The notes under the pieces: model-generated
Seen by the model: only the letters and a program-made list of their open reading frames with translations
What the model was told of the DNA's origin: nothing
Databases searched by the model: none
Source: Boswellia sacra
Taxonomy: Eukaryota > Streptophyta > Magnoliopsida > Sapindales > Burseraceae
Direction of reading: 5' to 3'
DNA length: 64,000 bases
NCBI GenBank assembly: GCA_013180625.2
Contig: SNVD02004629.1
Coordinates: forward strand, 142,306 to 206,305
Shown here: positions 22,928-33,944 of the stretch, in pieces
Numbering within the stretch: position 1 is the stretch's first letter
Layout of the letters: the number at the start of each line of letters is the position of its first letter
Translations under genes and position numbers: made by a program

Positions 22928-23155
22928 CTATAAATTTATAATATATGCATTTTCATTTCTTACCGCAAATTTAGTTGATGGAAAACATCTTGTCTCCGTT
23001 AATTTAATTAAATGTAGCCCACAATCTGCTCCATTTGTCTGACGTGGAGCATTGCCAAGGTAGGAGAAGTCAAAGTTGGCAAATAGCCAGTATGAAGAAA
23101 AGTCTAGTAATATGTCATCAAGTAATACTAGATCTGGTGCCTCCAACTGTAATAA
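22928..23155 (-). pseudogene. C-terminal piece of a Ulp1-like (C48) peptidase gene, cut off by MULE-2
   Basis: The minus-strand frame contains APRQTNGADCGLHLIKLTE, which matches the Gln ... Cys end of the Ulp1/SENP (C48) catalytic domain (pattern QxNxxDCGxxxxK). The oxyanion Gln and the catalytic Cys are both present. It ends exactly where MULE-2 begins. A fragment with the catalytic His and Asp of a Ulp1 domain, on the same strand, lies just beyond the other end of MULE-2 (31505-31635). I infer that these are two parts of one gene. Ulp1 peptidases cut SUMO-like proteins; such genes in plants are often transposon-borne. Confidence 0.65.
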
Positions 23156-23164
23156 TATTTAATG
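23156..23164. repeat. 9-bp target-site duplication of MULE-2 (left), TATTTAATG
   Basis: TATTTAATG recurs exactly at 31410-31418. Nine bases is the classic Mutator TSD length. It fixes the ends of MULE-2. Confidence 0.85.
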
Positions 23165-23270
23165 AGATAATTCCTAATTTTTATTACTAGCTCTCCCCAA
23201 TAACTTTTTCATCCAAGTAGCCTCCGCCCCTCTAAAATACCATGCTGCCCTTTTATATGTTACGAAAGAA
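23165..23270 (+). repeat. MULE-2 left terminal inverted repeat (shortened)
   Basis: Matches the reverse complement of about 31300-31409 over roughly 80 bp, but its outermost ~30 bp are missing or replaced. A degraded terminus would impair transposase recognition. Confidence 0.7.
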
Positions 23271-23779
23271 TAGCCTTCATTTCTCTTCTTCCCTCCATCG
23301 AAACATAACTCCTCATTCAAACCTAGTCAAACCGTTTGTTGTAGGGTGTAGGTGCTTTCAAATCAAGCAAATTAGTTACACGCCATGGCCCAGATCAAGT
23401 TCTTGAAGAGGGAAGAAGAGGGGTTATTGTTTTAGAGAGGGAAAACGAGGAGGGGATTGAAATAGACAAAGCCCATTCTAGGTTAGAATTTAAATAACCT
23501 ATTTTTGTTGATCATTTGTGTTATTATTTGTGTTTTCCGTTTGTTTTGGTTGTGGATTATATGAGGATGTTTTTGTCTTGGATTATATGAGGTTGGTTTA
23601 TATGGGTTTGTATGTTTTTGTTGATTGAAATGAATGTCGGATTAAGGGATTTTTGTGTTGATTTAGGATTTTAACGATTTAGCAAATGCCGAATTTTGTG
23701 TGATTTAGAGGTATTGTGGGCTTTTCTTGTTTGGTTGTTGGGATTATGATGGTTTTAACAGGTAGGTTGAAGATGATGA

Positions 23780-24115
23780 CTGTGAGTAGTTGTCGAAGTG
23801 TAGAAGAATGGTCGAATTGTCGAATTTGGTAGTCTGAATGATGGATGTTGTGTCTATGTCGTTGAAGTGATGTTGAACTATCGAATTGGAGAGAATTCGT
23901 AATAGATATGTTTGTGTGTAGTTGGCGAACTGTAGAGTAAGCGATGAACTGTCGAAGTATATAAAAGGCTTGTCAAAGTAGTTGTCGAATGAGGTTGATT
24001 TGCCATCGAATTGGAGTTTTCATTCATCAAACTAGGCATGTGGCATCATCAAACTAGGTAGCAGTCATCGAACTTACTGGTTCGATGCTTTGACAGGGCC
24101 ATTGTCGATCTGTGG
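23780..24115. repeat. TCGAA-rich degenerate repeat cluster near left end of MULE-2
   Basis: The motif TCGAA occurs about eight times in ~330 bp (for example TTGTCGAAGTG, GGTCGAATTGTCGAATTTGG, ACTGTCGAAGTAT, CATCGAATTGG, CATCGAACTT). The surrounding DNA is AT-rich and otherwise poor in CG. A related cluster of TTCGAC and TCGAA motifs lies at 30740-30960. They may be subterminal transposase-binding sites or a decayed satellite-like repeat. Confidence 0.5.
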
Positions 24116-25080
24116 AAGTTTTTTTCCAGAATGCTATTTTTCTATATTCTTGACTTGACTAGCTTAGAACTGTTATGGAGTTACTCGAGTCCTAGATTTC
24201 AAATCAAATGCAAATTAGATCAGTTATTACACCTTTGGATAGAGAAAATGTGTGTAATATGTTTTAAAAATGATTACGAGTTACTAAATCTTGGATTAGA
24301 TAAAGTTGCCAAAACTATTTAACATAAGAAACCAAGCTGTAAATGAGTAAGTAATAACATTGGTTCTTACAGTAAGTCCTCCATAACAAAATTCATTAAT
24401 CCCCTGACCAATCATGGTACCCTATGAAACAAAATGGTCATAGTAAATGTTAACTGAATAAACTGTAGAACTGCCTAAGTAAAAATATGTTTTGATTGCA
24501 ACAACCAAATAGCAAAGACATGGAATTAAAGATGCTTGAAATGACAGTCAAATGCAAACTTAGTACAAGCCAAGCAGAACTCTCAAATTTAACATGAAGG
24601 ATAATCCACTCTTTACCAAGCCAATCTTACAAAAGTACGAACATATTTATGTTTAGAGTAATGTTATACATTCCAAAATTTTATCATAAATCAGACAATC
24701 CAAAATGACATGGGATAGAAATTTGGATGAGCAGCATCATTCTTATGTTTAAGGTAGAATAAAAGCATAAGAGTTTAACAGTTACTCTTGAATATCTTGT
24801 GATTTCTTCCCCCCAACTAGAAATAAATACAAGTTATAAGGCATGCATTGAATGGATGATCTAGACTCCAAATAATCTATGTTGTTACCTTGTTTTCTTG
24901 TTCCAAATAATCATGCAAGGTTGCTCTTAGAAATTGTAAGCTTGTTTTTGTATTTGCCTATTAAGATCACATAGATTTTTACATTGATGATAGTAGAATC
25001 TATCTGTTTTAGCCTTGAATTATGTACAATGTCTTACATTAAAATATGTACTAATATTCCATTGAGTTCTATGGAGAGAT
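24116..25080. other. Leader region of MULE-2, no coding sequence recognised
   Basis: AT-rich, without recognisable motifs. The open frame 24131-24322 has no match that I know. It probably includes the promoter or untranslated leader of the DUF1985-Ulp1 gene. Confidence 0.4.
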
Positions 25081-25181
25081 TTGTCTAGATTCCTCTTGAT
25101 GATAAGTTCTTGCATGGATGCCACACTTTTTTGCATTTTCTTTTGGTTTAAGCTTTTTTTTTTTTTTGGTTATTTCGGTAT

Positions 25182-28100
25182 AGATATGGAGCCCCCACAT
25201 CGGTCGATCTCTTTTGACCTAATAACACCAAAACCTGAGCATTACGACGCGATGGCGACGAATATGACAAGTTTGGAGTAATTCAGTTCGTGAAGAACAC
25301 TCTTAAGGATAGGCAATAGAAGCTTTTCAAGAAGCACACAAGTTTTGGATACCTGTTAAATGTAAGTGACTTGACTTTTCCCGGCAAGCTTGTCAACAAC
25401 TTGCTATTGCACGAGGTGAAAACCCACCATCTAAGGGATGAGGAGTTGTGGTATCTTGTGTACGGTAAGTACTTCAACCAAGGATTAATTATATACATGG
25501 CAATATGCACAAACTAATTTCAACCTTTGTTTTGGTGTGCAGGCAAGATGATTCATTTCTCAGCCCAAGAGTTCGGGTTGATCACCGAACTCAGGTTCGA
25601 ACTACTCCCAGACATGAAAAAGGAGTTAAAGAAGGTTGAGACACTGAATTTTTTGTGCGACAAGTATCTAAACGGTGAGAATGTGAGCTTGTTTGAATTG
25701 AAGACCATTTTGAAAGATTTGGATATGGATAAGGTCATGACTTGAATGGGGTGAAACTGACTTAATACTGGGTATTGGAGCACTTACTTTTGGGTCGACT
25801 CCAATCAAGATATATACACAACGAGTATCTCGACTTGGTGGACAATCTTGATGCTTTTAAGAAATATCTGTGGGGATCTATGACTTGGAAGGCCACTTAT
25901 GACAGCATGAGGACATGTGTGAGGGACCGCACTAAGAAGTACATGCAATGAAAGGTGTAAAAGGTTGTGCACAAGAGGGAAGCGTATAACCTATACAGTT
26001 GCTCGTACATTGTGTAAGTAATTTTATTTATTTGTTTACTTGTATTTGTTAATTTGCGCAGTTTAGAGAATTGGTAAAGATTAATTATGTTCTCCTGTTA
26101 TAGGTTTGGTTGTACGAAGCGATTCCGTTTATGGTAGAATCATACACAAAGAAAGTGAGAGATTTCGATATGTTGAGACATACTTTGATGGGAGACCAAA
26201 GGATGCCCTATCAATCCGAGGTGTTGACAGACATATTCGATGCTTATAGATAGGTATACTAACAATTCATTAACATAGATTTTTCTATTGGTTAATCGAT
26301 TAATTGATTTGTTGTTTATGTTGCACAGAGGAGCTTCCTTATGTCGTTCTTCATCCGAATGACCATGACATTAATGGCAAATGGTATAGATAGAACAAGA
26401 AGTGGCTCTCGATTGTTGGTGGCCCACTTGTCAATTGGGCCACCCAAAATAGCCTACCCGTTCCACTGTTTTCTGAAGAAGTCAATGATTCGAAGGGCAA
26501 GGAGAAAGTGAGACCGATGCCATCTCACGTAGAGGGTGAATGAACATGCCGAGGGAACTTGACCTCCTTCTCCACCACTCCCACCATTCAGATCGCATAC
26601 AGAGGGCCAGGTATATTTTAACAATCACATATACATACTGTTTTAGTGTAAATGATGGTTTTACTAACAAAACCTTTTGCTGCAAGAAGTGAGGGTCCAT
26701 CTGTCCCTCTCAATCTCTTAGATGTGATTCGGGCTGAGTTGGCTGCTAATCAGGCTGAGTTATTGAAGACAATTGGAGAGAAGTTCAAGGCTCAGGCTAA
26801 GCAAATCTAAGGGTGGGAAACGGAGGTTCAAGAACTACGAAAGGACATCTGGGAGATTAGAGAGGTGTCGATTCTAGAGGTCGAGGGTTTAGAGTTACCA
26901 CATTAGTTTAATGAATTTCATGGTAAGGTCATAATCCCCTATATAAATGAATTCATGAATCTCGCATTTCAATGTAGGCAGAAGCTAACCATTCTACGCT
27001 TACTCCACATAATCATAGACAACCTTATCTAGAGGATGCTCAGTAGTCACCGGTTGTTGATAATGTCGTGCACTTATCCCAGGGGAGCAATACAGAAGTA
27101 AGGGTCCGTGAGGTCCATAGTGACTCATTGAGTGAGAGTGTACGCATCTTGGGGACATGATCCGTTTTGTATCAAGTGGAGAAGGTTTACACCGGTAGAG
27201 TTTGTAAGAGGTCGCCTCTATTTCTCAGCCTGTACACCAACTGTGACCAACGTGGGAAGCGATAGAGGTTAGTTTAGCTATCATAGGATATATTGGCTAT
27301 TCCCTCACCACCATCTGATTTAGAGGTACCATCGACATACTACTGGAGATCCCATATCGATGCCCATTTTGAGTTATGCTTTGATGCTTGGTGCGTTGCA
27401 TGATATGTCCAAATCTAGCGTGGGCCTAACTACTTTGTTTTGGATTTACCTTTTTCGATGACATCATGTGACGTGGATCATGACTAAACGATGATGGTAG
27501 TCTCTACACATACATTTTTTTTTCTTATTTAAGTATTGTCCAACTGGTATAGTATTAACAACATTTTCATTTTGTTTGCAGCACATCAACTCCTTTATGT
27601 ACTTCTTATGGATTAGACAAGCACATTATCCTGGTGAGATATCTCAGGACTTCACTACCATTGACCACAGTTTCTTTGCAAGTACTATGTTTGTTTGATC
27701 AACATTTAATAGTTTTTCATTGTTGTTTAGTTACTAAAAGTGGACTAATAATTTATCTATCTGATTTCTTGACAAGTTTGCTTGGCCAGCACCTGTGACA
27801 GGTGCAAGGAAGACCTGGATCACATTGCCTGGCACATGACATGCTTCAAATACGCGAACAAGCTGTTTACTTCTCATAGGAGGATATGGTCAGACGTCGA
27901 CACCGTAAGTAACACAGTATCAATCATCTTGAACCTAATCATTCTAAAGTTCTATTAACATCAACTCCTATTGTAGGTATAAGCGCCCATCAACGTTACA
28001 GGTAAAGATTAGGTCTTGCTTCAGATCTCTTTCAAGGATAGGGAGGTCGTTATTCATGACTTCTATATACCTCATGATCCCATTTCTTGTCTAGCATGTG

Positions 28101-28388
28101 CACTTTTTCCTTAATCGTATGGATGTTTAGCATGAGCTTACCTCTTACGAGCTACACAAGGCCATAAAGGATTTGCCTCAGTAGTTGCCAGGCAACGGAT
28201 CCTGTGGCATGTATTGTGCCACCTATGTAGAGTTGTTGAGCATGGGAGTGGGTGTTGATGCCATAGCTTGTGTAGATGAGGACACCATCAGGAAGATGGC
28301 GATGAAGATTTGTCATCTAGAAGGCATGGATCACCATCCTGATTTCTATAAGGTGTATTTGGAGGAGGGTCCACGGGAGGAAAGATAG
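25182..28388 (+). pseudogene. DUF1985-Ulp1 (C48 peptidase-like) gene of MULE-2
   Basis: Met at 25182 is the likely start (MEPPHRSISF). The DUF1985 region follows: FGYLLNVSDL, HHLRDEELWYLVYG, KMIHFSAQEFGLITEL, then after breaks VWLYEAIPFMVESY. A clean intron, G|GTAAGT to TGTGCAG|G (25465-25542), joins VYG to K. Next is a coiled-coil-like stretch (ELAANQAELLKTIGEKF, near 26735). Then come the Ulp1 parts: MMHINSFMYFLW (near 27580), YAPINVTGKD-stop-VLLQISF with HDFY (near 27980-28060), and LPGNGSCGMYCATYVE (28182-28230) with the nucleophile Cys. The catalytic His-Trp pair is replaced by Asp-stop, and a stop also falls beside the Gln before the Cys loop. A frameshift lies near 25740. It would have been a SUMO-type protease moved with the element; this copy is dead. 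Confidence 0.75.
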
Positions 28389-28801
28389 CCTTCTATTTGT
28401 TTGGCTTTACATAGGGATTAGACTTCTATGTGTATATATTATGGCACTGAAATTAGCACAATAGTTTTTATTTAAAATTATATATGCAGTGTTCATTTTT
28501 GTCTATGTATCAATGAACTACATGTCAATGCATTTATTTTGTATAATCCATGAACATTGTTGATATTAAATTCATACATTCCATATAGAATTTAAATAAA
28601 TGTAAAATATCATACAAATCTAAATCAACATCTTATTCTCTATTTTGGACGGTAATTTAACCAAAAGATCTACAACATACATTGAAACCATCTATAGGGA
28701 CAAAGCATGAGTTTAAACCAATTGAAAACAATTCCAATTATAAATAATTTCATATCCTCTCCAACAAACACTATTATAGATACTATAAAATCTTCTCAAT
28801 G
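28389..28801. other. Intergenic gap between convergent MULE-2 genes
   Basis: AT-rich, no frame of interest. It holds the 3' flanks of the plus-strand Ulp1 gene and the minus-strand transposase. Confidence 0.5.
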
Positions 28802-30645
28802 TTAGTTACTCGATATGGGAGACAGTAACATGAAACATGAAACGTACAACCCTCCATGATGGATATGAATCACATGGCTACAAAAGTGGAACACAAATGT
28901 AATCAAGAGACAATCAATGCACCGATGACGGGCCCGTTTTTGTATTTGATGAAGGATGAAGAGGTACAGGATTTTGGCATGTTTGTCAGTTGTGACTGAG
29001 GTGCCCGCAATGTCCGTACTTATGTTGCCTATTACACTCATCCCCTGAAGGTATACACTATGTATGTCGATGTCCAGCATGTTTTCGGGTGATCGGTGGT
29101 AGTACAACCTTTGCCAAACCTCATCATTATGTGAAAAATGGCTACCACCAACAATAGGTCGGATAGAAGTTCAAAAACCAGAAATTGATGCCTCCAACGC
29201 CATGAAATAGTATTTAAAGCAATTATCTTCATAAACTTTAATAGCGGTTTAAGAATATGAAGGCAATAAGGCCAAATAACTCTTTTGTGGTTCATGAAGT
29301 TGATTTAAAGTAGCCTCTTTTGCCCTTCAAGGCTTTTGGTAACTAGTGGCTATGTGCAAATCTTTTTGAACATCCTCAATTATTTCCCTTGGCTGATATA
29401 TTCTTACGCTATTGATGAACTTTTCCTTGATGTGTTTTCCGATAAATTCGGCACTTTCTTGTCTATGGTCTAGATGTAATGTCACACTATCACAAATGTG
29501 ATTGTTGTTGAATACCTTAACTTGGAAGAAATTAGTGTTTTCAATCTTTGTTGCTCTTAAATGCCATTTACAAACTTCCTCTTGACAACCAACCTCAAAC
29601 CGGACCTTTGTAGATCTTGTCACCTTGAATTTTGTTTGAAAACACATGTCCAACCAAAACTTGTTCACTTTCAATTTCATTGGTGTCATTTAGAACAGGT
29701 GTCATGGACGGTGGAATTAGCGGCATGAGCCGAAAGATATCCTTTATTCTTTCAAAGAGAGGATCATTTGCAAGATGGTTCTCTACATCATGTATCTCTT
29801 CTTCAAAATGTGTTGACGTTCCAGCGTCTTATGGTCTTAATGGAGTTAGAATAGGATGTGACAATTGTAACTTCGTATCGTCATTGTCTACACCATCACC
29901 ATCCTCAACATATGTTCCCTCATTTGCCATCTCATCCATATTGTATTTTATTGCATCATCTAAATTGTCTCCCTTATTTTTTTTGCATGTCCACCCTCAA
30001 AACTGTCTCTAACTCTTGACACCTCTTCAAATTCTTCTTTGATGCTCTCAAGGCCATGAACATCTTTTGTAACTTCAAAATCGTCGCCTACAAGATTACT
30101 ACAATACCCAAGATTACCAACGTATCTAACATTACCAACATTACCTCTAACATTAATATCTCCAACATTAACACCCCTTCCATCACTGTAATCATGTCCA
30201 AGATCACCATGCATGCTAAAAGATGGCACATTACTATAAATAGGTTGTTGAGACTACTTAGATGTTCGACATTTTGAAGTTTCAACATGGTTTGTAGGAT
30301 CAACAATTCTAGATGAAGGCTTCAAACATCACTTAGCCTCAACATACAACGGTGTATATGATGATGAATGTTTCAAAATATCTGCACGAGAAATCTAGAT
30401 TCACGCTCACATCAGATGGGGAGAGGCCTCACACGCTTGGTTAGGTTAAATTAGGCACTCAATTTCAACTTTGTTTGATGGTCATCTAACCCAAGGGTTT
30501 CACATATTAATTGCAAAAACTCATGGTAAGAAGTATCCCTTTGAATTGACAATGGAAAATCATCTCCACTGATGTAAACAACATCCCCACTAGCATGTGC
30601 CTCAAATTTCCCACTGTAAAATGACACAAATATGATATCCTCCAT
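28802..30645 (-). pseudogene. mudrA-like: MuDRA transposase N-terminal part of MULE-2, catalytic core missing
   Basis: Starts at 30645 with a short domain (MEDIIFVSFYSG ... YHEFLQLICETLGLD), typical of MuDRA N-termini. A broken linker follows. Then comes the MuDR DNA-binding domain in 29689-29327: MCFQTKFKVTRSTKVRFEVGC, CKWHLRATK, HICD, DHRQESAEFIG and YQPREIIEDVQKD. Next, in shifting frames, are pieces that precede the catalytic domain (SYLALLPSY, NCFKYYFMALEASISGF, RPIVGG, near 29140-29290). After that the sequence departs: the first catalytic-Asp motif (DGTFLKG type) and the rest of the DDE domain are not found down to 28802. The remainder keeps DNA-binding potential at best. Confidence 0.78.
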
Positions 30646-30739
30646 CTGGACAATAAAAAATGTCTAGAAATTAGTGAAAAATATAGAAAAAATCAAAAAA
30701 GGTGCTAAAAATGTCTAAAAAATCAACTTTATGAAATAG

Positions 30740-30960
30740 TTAGATAGTTAGACAACCGTACTATCTAACTGTAGAAGTTCACTTGGACGCCACTTCAACA
30801 ATTAGACGACTAATTCGAGGACGATTAGATGATGCTTCGACACTTTGACGATTGCTAAATTTCTGATTCGACGATGCTCATCAAGGTCTGATAATTAGAT
30901 AATGGAATTGTCTAATTGTCAAGAGCTAGCTAATTATCGAATTTCTAGGTTTTTAAAGAC
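30740..30960. repeat. TTCGAC/TCGAA motif cluster near right end of MULE-2
   Basis: Several short motifs (GCTTCGACACTTTGACG, GATTCGACGATG, TTATCGAATTTC) and repeats of TTAGATAGTTAGA/TAATTAGATAATGG occur in about 220 bp. They resemble, in inverted sense, the cluster at 23780-24115, though less clearly. Confidence 0.4.
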
Positions 30961-31230
30961 AGAAAAAACTGACAAAACCTATCTACATTTGTCTGTTCTA
31001 ACCTTTGTTCACCTATATCGAAGCATATGGTATGAGATTTAATGTTCTAATCATGCAAAAACTTTAATGAAATAGTTAGAGTTGAGTTTCAAAAGTACAA
31101 TACCTCAATTTTGACCATTTTCCAATCCGAATCAACCTCTTTTTTGATGTTTTTATTGTATCAAAGTGTGTTTGATTGCTGTCTTTTATTTGTTTTTGTT
31201 CATTAAGTGTTGTATAGCCATAAGAGAGTT

Positions 31231-31254
31231 AGAGAGAGAGAGAGAGAGAGAGAG
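31231..31254. repeat. (AG)n microsatellite in MULE-2 right end
   Basis: Twelve AG units just upstream of the right TIR, preceded by GAGAGTT. Confidence 0.95.
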
Positions 31255-31299
31255 TTATGATGGTGTTTAGTGTTAGTTAGAGAAAGTTAATGTAATGAG

Positions 31300-31409
31300 G
31301 GCAGTTAGATAATTTTAGGGGTGGAGACTTGTGGTCTTGAAAAGATAATTGGGAAGGGCTAGAAATAAAACTTGGGTTTTAGGAGGAGGGTTATTTTTGA
31401 AAATTTCCC
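31300..31409 (-). repeat. MULE-2 right terminal inverted repeat
   Basis: Read inward from 31409 it begins GGGAAATTTTCAAAAATAAC, a form common at plant MULE ends. The inner ~80 bp pair with 23180-23270. Confidence 0.78.
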
Positions 31410-31418
31410 TATTTAATG
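31410..31418. repeat. 9-bp target-site duplication of MULE-2 (right), TATTTAATG
   Basis: Identical to 23156-23164 and directly after the CCC end of the right TIR. Confidence 0.85.
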
Positions 31419-31429
31419 TTGTGTTTAGA

Positions 31430-33141
31430 TACCATAAATACTACTTCATTGATAATTTTGATTGGAAATAATAAGTTAAAACTCACAATATTTTGAATTC
31501 TATCTTCTCTAAATTGTTTCATCCTACCACTTGACAATGAGTCCTACACGTAAGCAATCTTATCCTTAATGACCAACACCTCCAAATACCAATGTGAGTG
31601 TCCATCATGTATTGGCACATATATCTACATTTTAGGAAAATAAAATAAAAAATATTGTATTATATATAACATCAATGTAATATGTTTAAAGAAATTTCCT
31701 TTATATTGCTATCATATTATGGATTTTACTTATCTTATAACAAATCTTCAGCTTTGACATATAATTTTGCTTATATTTATGTGTGTAGTAAAACTTCTCT
31801 ACATCATTGAAATCATTCATTGAGTTTTGCTATTACAATTCAAAAAACAAAATAACATAAACTTCAAAGATTTATTGATTTAAAATTTTAAAAAGATATT
31901 CTTATGTGTATTAGAGCTACTATTTTGAAAATGAGTATATTTTCATACCGAAAAATTACTTGGTATAAACGAATATCGAGATTTATCAAATCTATTTTGT
32001 TTTTCTTCGTATGTGAAGTATTCAACAAAGATATTTATTATCTTAAAAAAAAAACTCATTATATATTAATAATAAAACACAGAAGAGAATATATAAACGA
32101 ACTATGAAAATGTAATTGTAATGTTATTGTACTTACATCGTTACAAATCCATTGGTCAGCTTCTAGAGAAAATAATGAATCTTAAGTCATAAAAAATTCA
32201 TGTGCTTTCACAATATCCTCATTGATAAAAAAAATAGAATTTTTCTAGAAAATAAATGATAACTATGATAATAAAATATTAAAACCATTACAAAAGGATA
32301 ACTACTACAAATAAAATAAAAGCTATTGGTCAAAGCTAATATAACTTGAAATACCTCATTTGTAGATTGATTGTTGAAAACATATCGTAACCAACTCAAG
32401 GCCTCATATGATGTTGACTATGCAATTTTAAATGGAGACAAGTTAATACTCTTAATACATATATGGCTTGCAACATAAGGACATTCAATCTTCTGAACTG
32501 CACTTTTTTGGTTTTGTTCTCCGCCTAAAATTTTAGTGGAAGTACAATGTTTAGAAGAAGTTTGTGAATCAATTTGAATTTCTACATGAATATCCTCCTC
32601 TTTACTTCCTCTTATAAAAAAATGAAACCAAATTATGATAATGGTTATTGTAATTAGTGGTTTAGTGCTACCTTTTTTTCATAATACAAAATAAAATAAA
32701 AATACTTCATCCTTTTTTGTAATATTTCTCAAAATACGGATTATTCCACCGATTTGGGCTAACTCTTCGTTTAGGCCTACTTTTGAATAGGGTTTAGTCT
32801 TGGATTTTGGAACAACATCTTCAACTCCCAAACCTTGTTCAAATTTTCTTCCCACTAAGATTTGATTCAAATTTTTTGAAAGTCTCTTTGAAATGACCAA
32901 AAGTACGTTTGAAAGTACTCATCGCATCTATACGGGTATATGTATTGCTCTCTGTTGTGACAAGATCATAATTCAAAAACCTAACATCATGCTTTATGGT
33001 CTTCAATCGTTCATTAATTTCTAACAACTTTTGCACAAACTTAGATTCCATTTCTGATACATTTTGATGACCGTTGTTTTTGCTTTCATGTACAGTTGAT
33101 TCTTCTAACACATTCCTTTAAGTTTAACGTATACATGACAC

Positions 33142-33188
<47 letters not shown>

Positions 33189-33934
33189 TAATATAACCAA
33201 ATATCATTTATCATATTTCCTTAAAAAAATGTGCTACCTTTGCACTCCATAACCAACCACAAAAACACTTTAAAAGTCTCATGCATTTTCTAGTATCATT
33301 TTTTATCTATGTCAGAATTGGCCTTGAACATCATTGAGCAGGTGATTGTGAAATGCCACTTTATCAAGATAGAAAAGTTGAAAAAACAATGACATAATAA
33401 TTCATAATAAATAAAATATCAATATAAACATCTTAATATTTAAAAACGATTAAAAACCTATTTCAACTTACCTAGAGGAAAAACATGCATCCATTAACAT
33501 ATTGTTGGTGTTAAACTTAAGAATACTATCTAATAGACCATTTAAGTTCCAAGAAGCCCAATTTTTTCTCTCTCACAACTTTAGTATCTTAAACTAAATG
33601 GTACTGATACCAACTCAAATAATTACTTGACCTAGGTGAAATAAGAGTTACTATTGTGAGCAACAAAAACTTTAATTTCAACTCATCATTTACTTTTGTG
33701 GCACTTCTCAAATACTAATCCAATGCTTTTACAATTAAGTGGCCTCCTTTATTACAACATCGATCTTCAATTATGTCGTCGTTGTCATCGATAACATCCA
33801 TCATCTTCAATTCACGCCTACCATCTGGAATACCATTACATTCTCAATCTTCTTGGGTGTAATCTTAAATATTTTACCATGTAATTTAACATATGAATTG
33901 AAAGGATCAAACCTATCAATTAACCACCTATGAG
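31430..33934 (-). pseudogene. Main part of the Ulp1/DUF1985-type gene split by MULE-2
   Basis: Minus-strand pieces in gene order. 33934-33760: RWLIDRFDPFNSYVKLHGKI and ITPKKIENVM, the F.. .hG+.. .iT pattern of transposon-borne Ulp1/aminotransferase-like proteins. 33740-33600: a frame with LKLKFLLLTIVTLIS. 33111-32679: a Lys/Glu-rich helical stretch (MESKFVQKLLEINERLKTIK). 31635-31505: IYVPIHDGHSHWYLEVLVIK, AYV-stop-DSLSSGR, the catalytic His and Asp region of a Ulp1 peptidase. The matching Cys region is 22928-23155, beyond MULE-2. It has several stops and a (CA)n tract in a likely intron. The gene was probably itself part of an older mobile element. Confidence 0.6.
33136..33184. repeat. (CA)n microsatellite
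   Basis: Long CA run with one CG interruption at its start, within a likely intron of the split Ulp1 gene. Confidence 0.95.
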
Positions 33935-33944
33935 TAACCTCTCA

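Larger units (their letters stand above)
23165..31409. mobile_element. MULE-2: Mutator-like element with DUF1985-Ulp1 gene (Kaonashi-like)
   Basis: 8.2 kb between exact 9-bp TSDs. The ends are inverted: the left has TTTTATTACTAGCTCTCCCC ... CTCCGCCCCT ... CTGCCCTTTTA and the right, read inward, TTTTATTTCTAGCCCTTCCC ... CTCCACCCCT ... CTGCCCTCATTA. The left TIR lacks about 30 bp of the outermost right TIR. Inside are a plus-strand DUF1985-Ulp1 gene (25182-28388) and a minus-strand MuDRA fragment (28802-30645) that face each other tail to tail. Ulp1-bearing MULEs are known in plants (Kaonashi and related groups). Both genes are damaged. Confidence 0.82.

Noticed and set aside
33136..33184. CA repeat as a possible regulatory Z-DNA element
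   Set aside because: Ordinary microsatellite in a probable intron of a pseudogene; no evidence of function.
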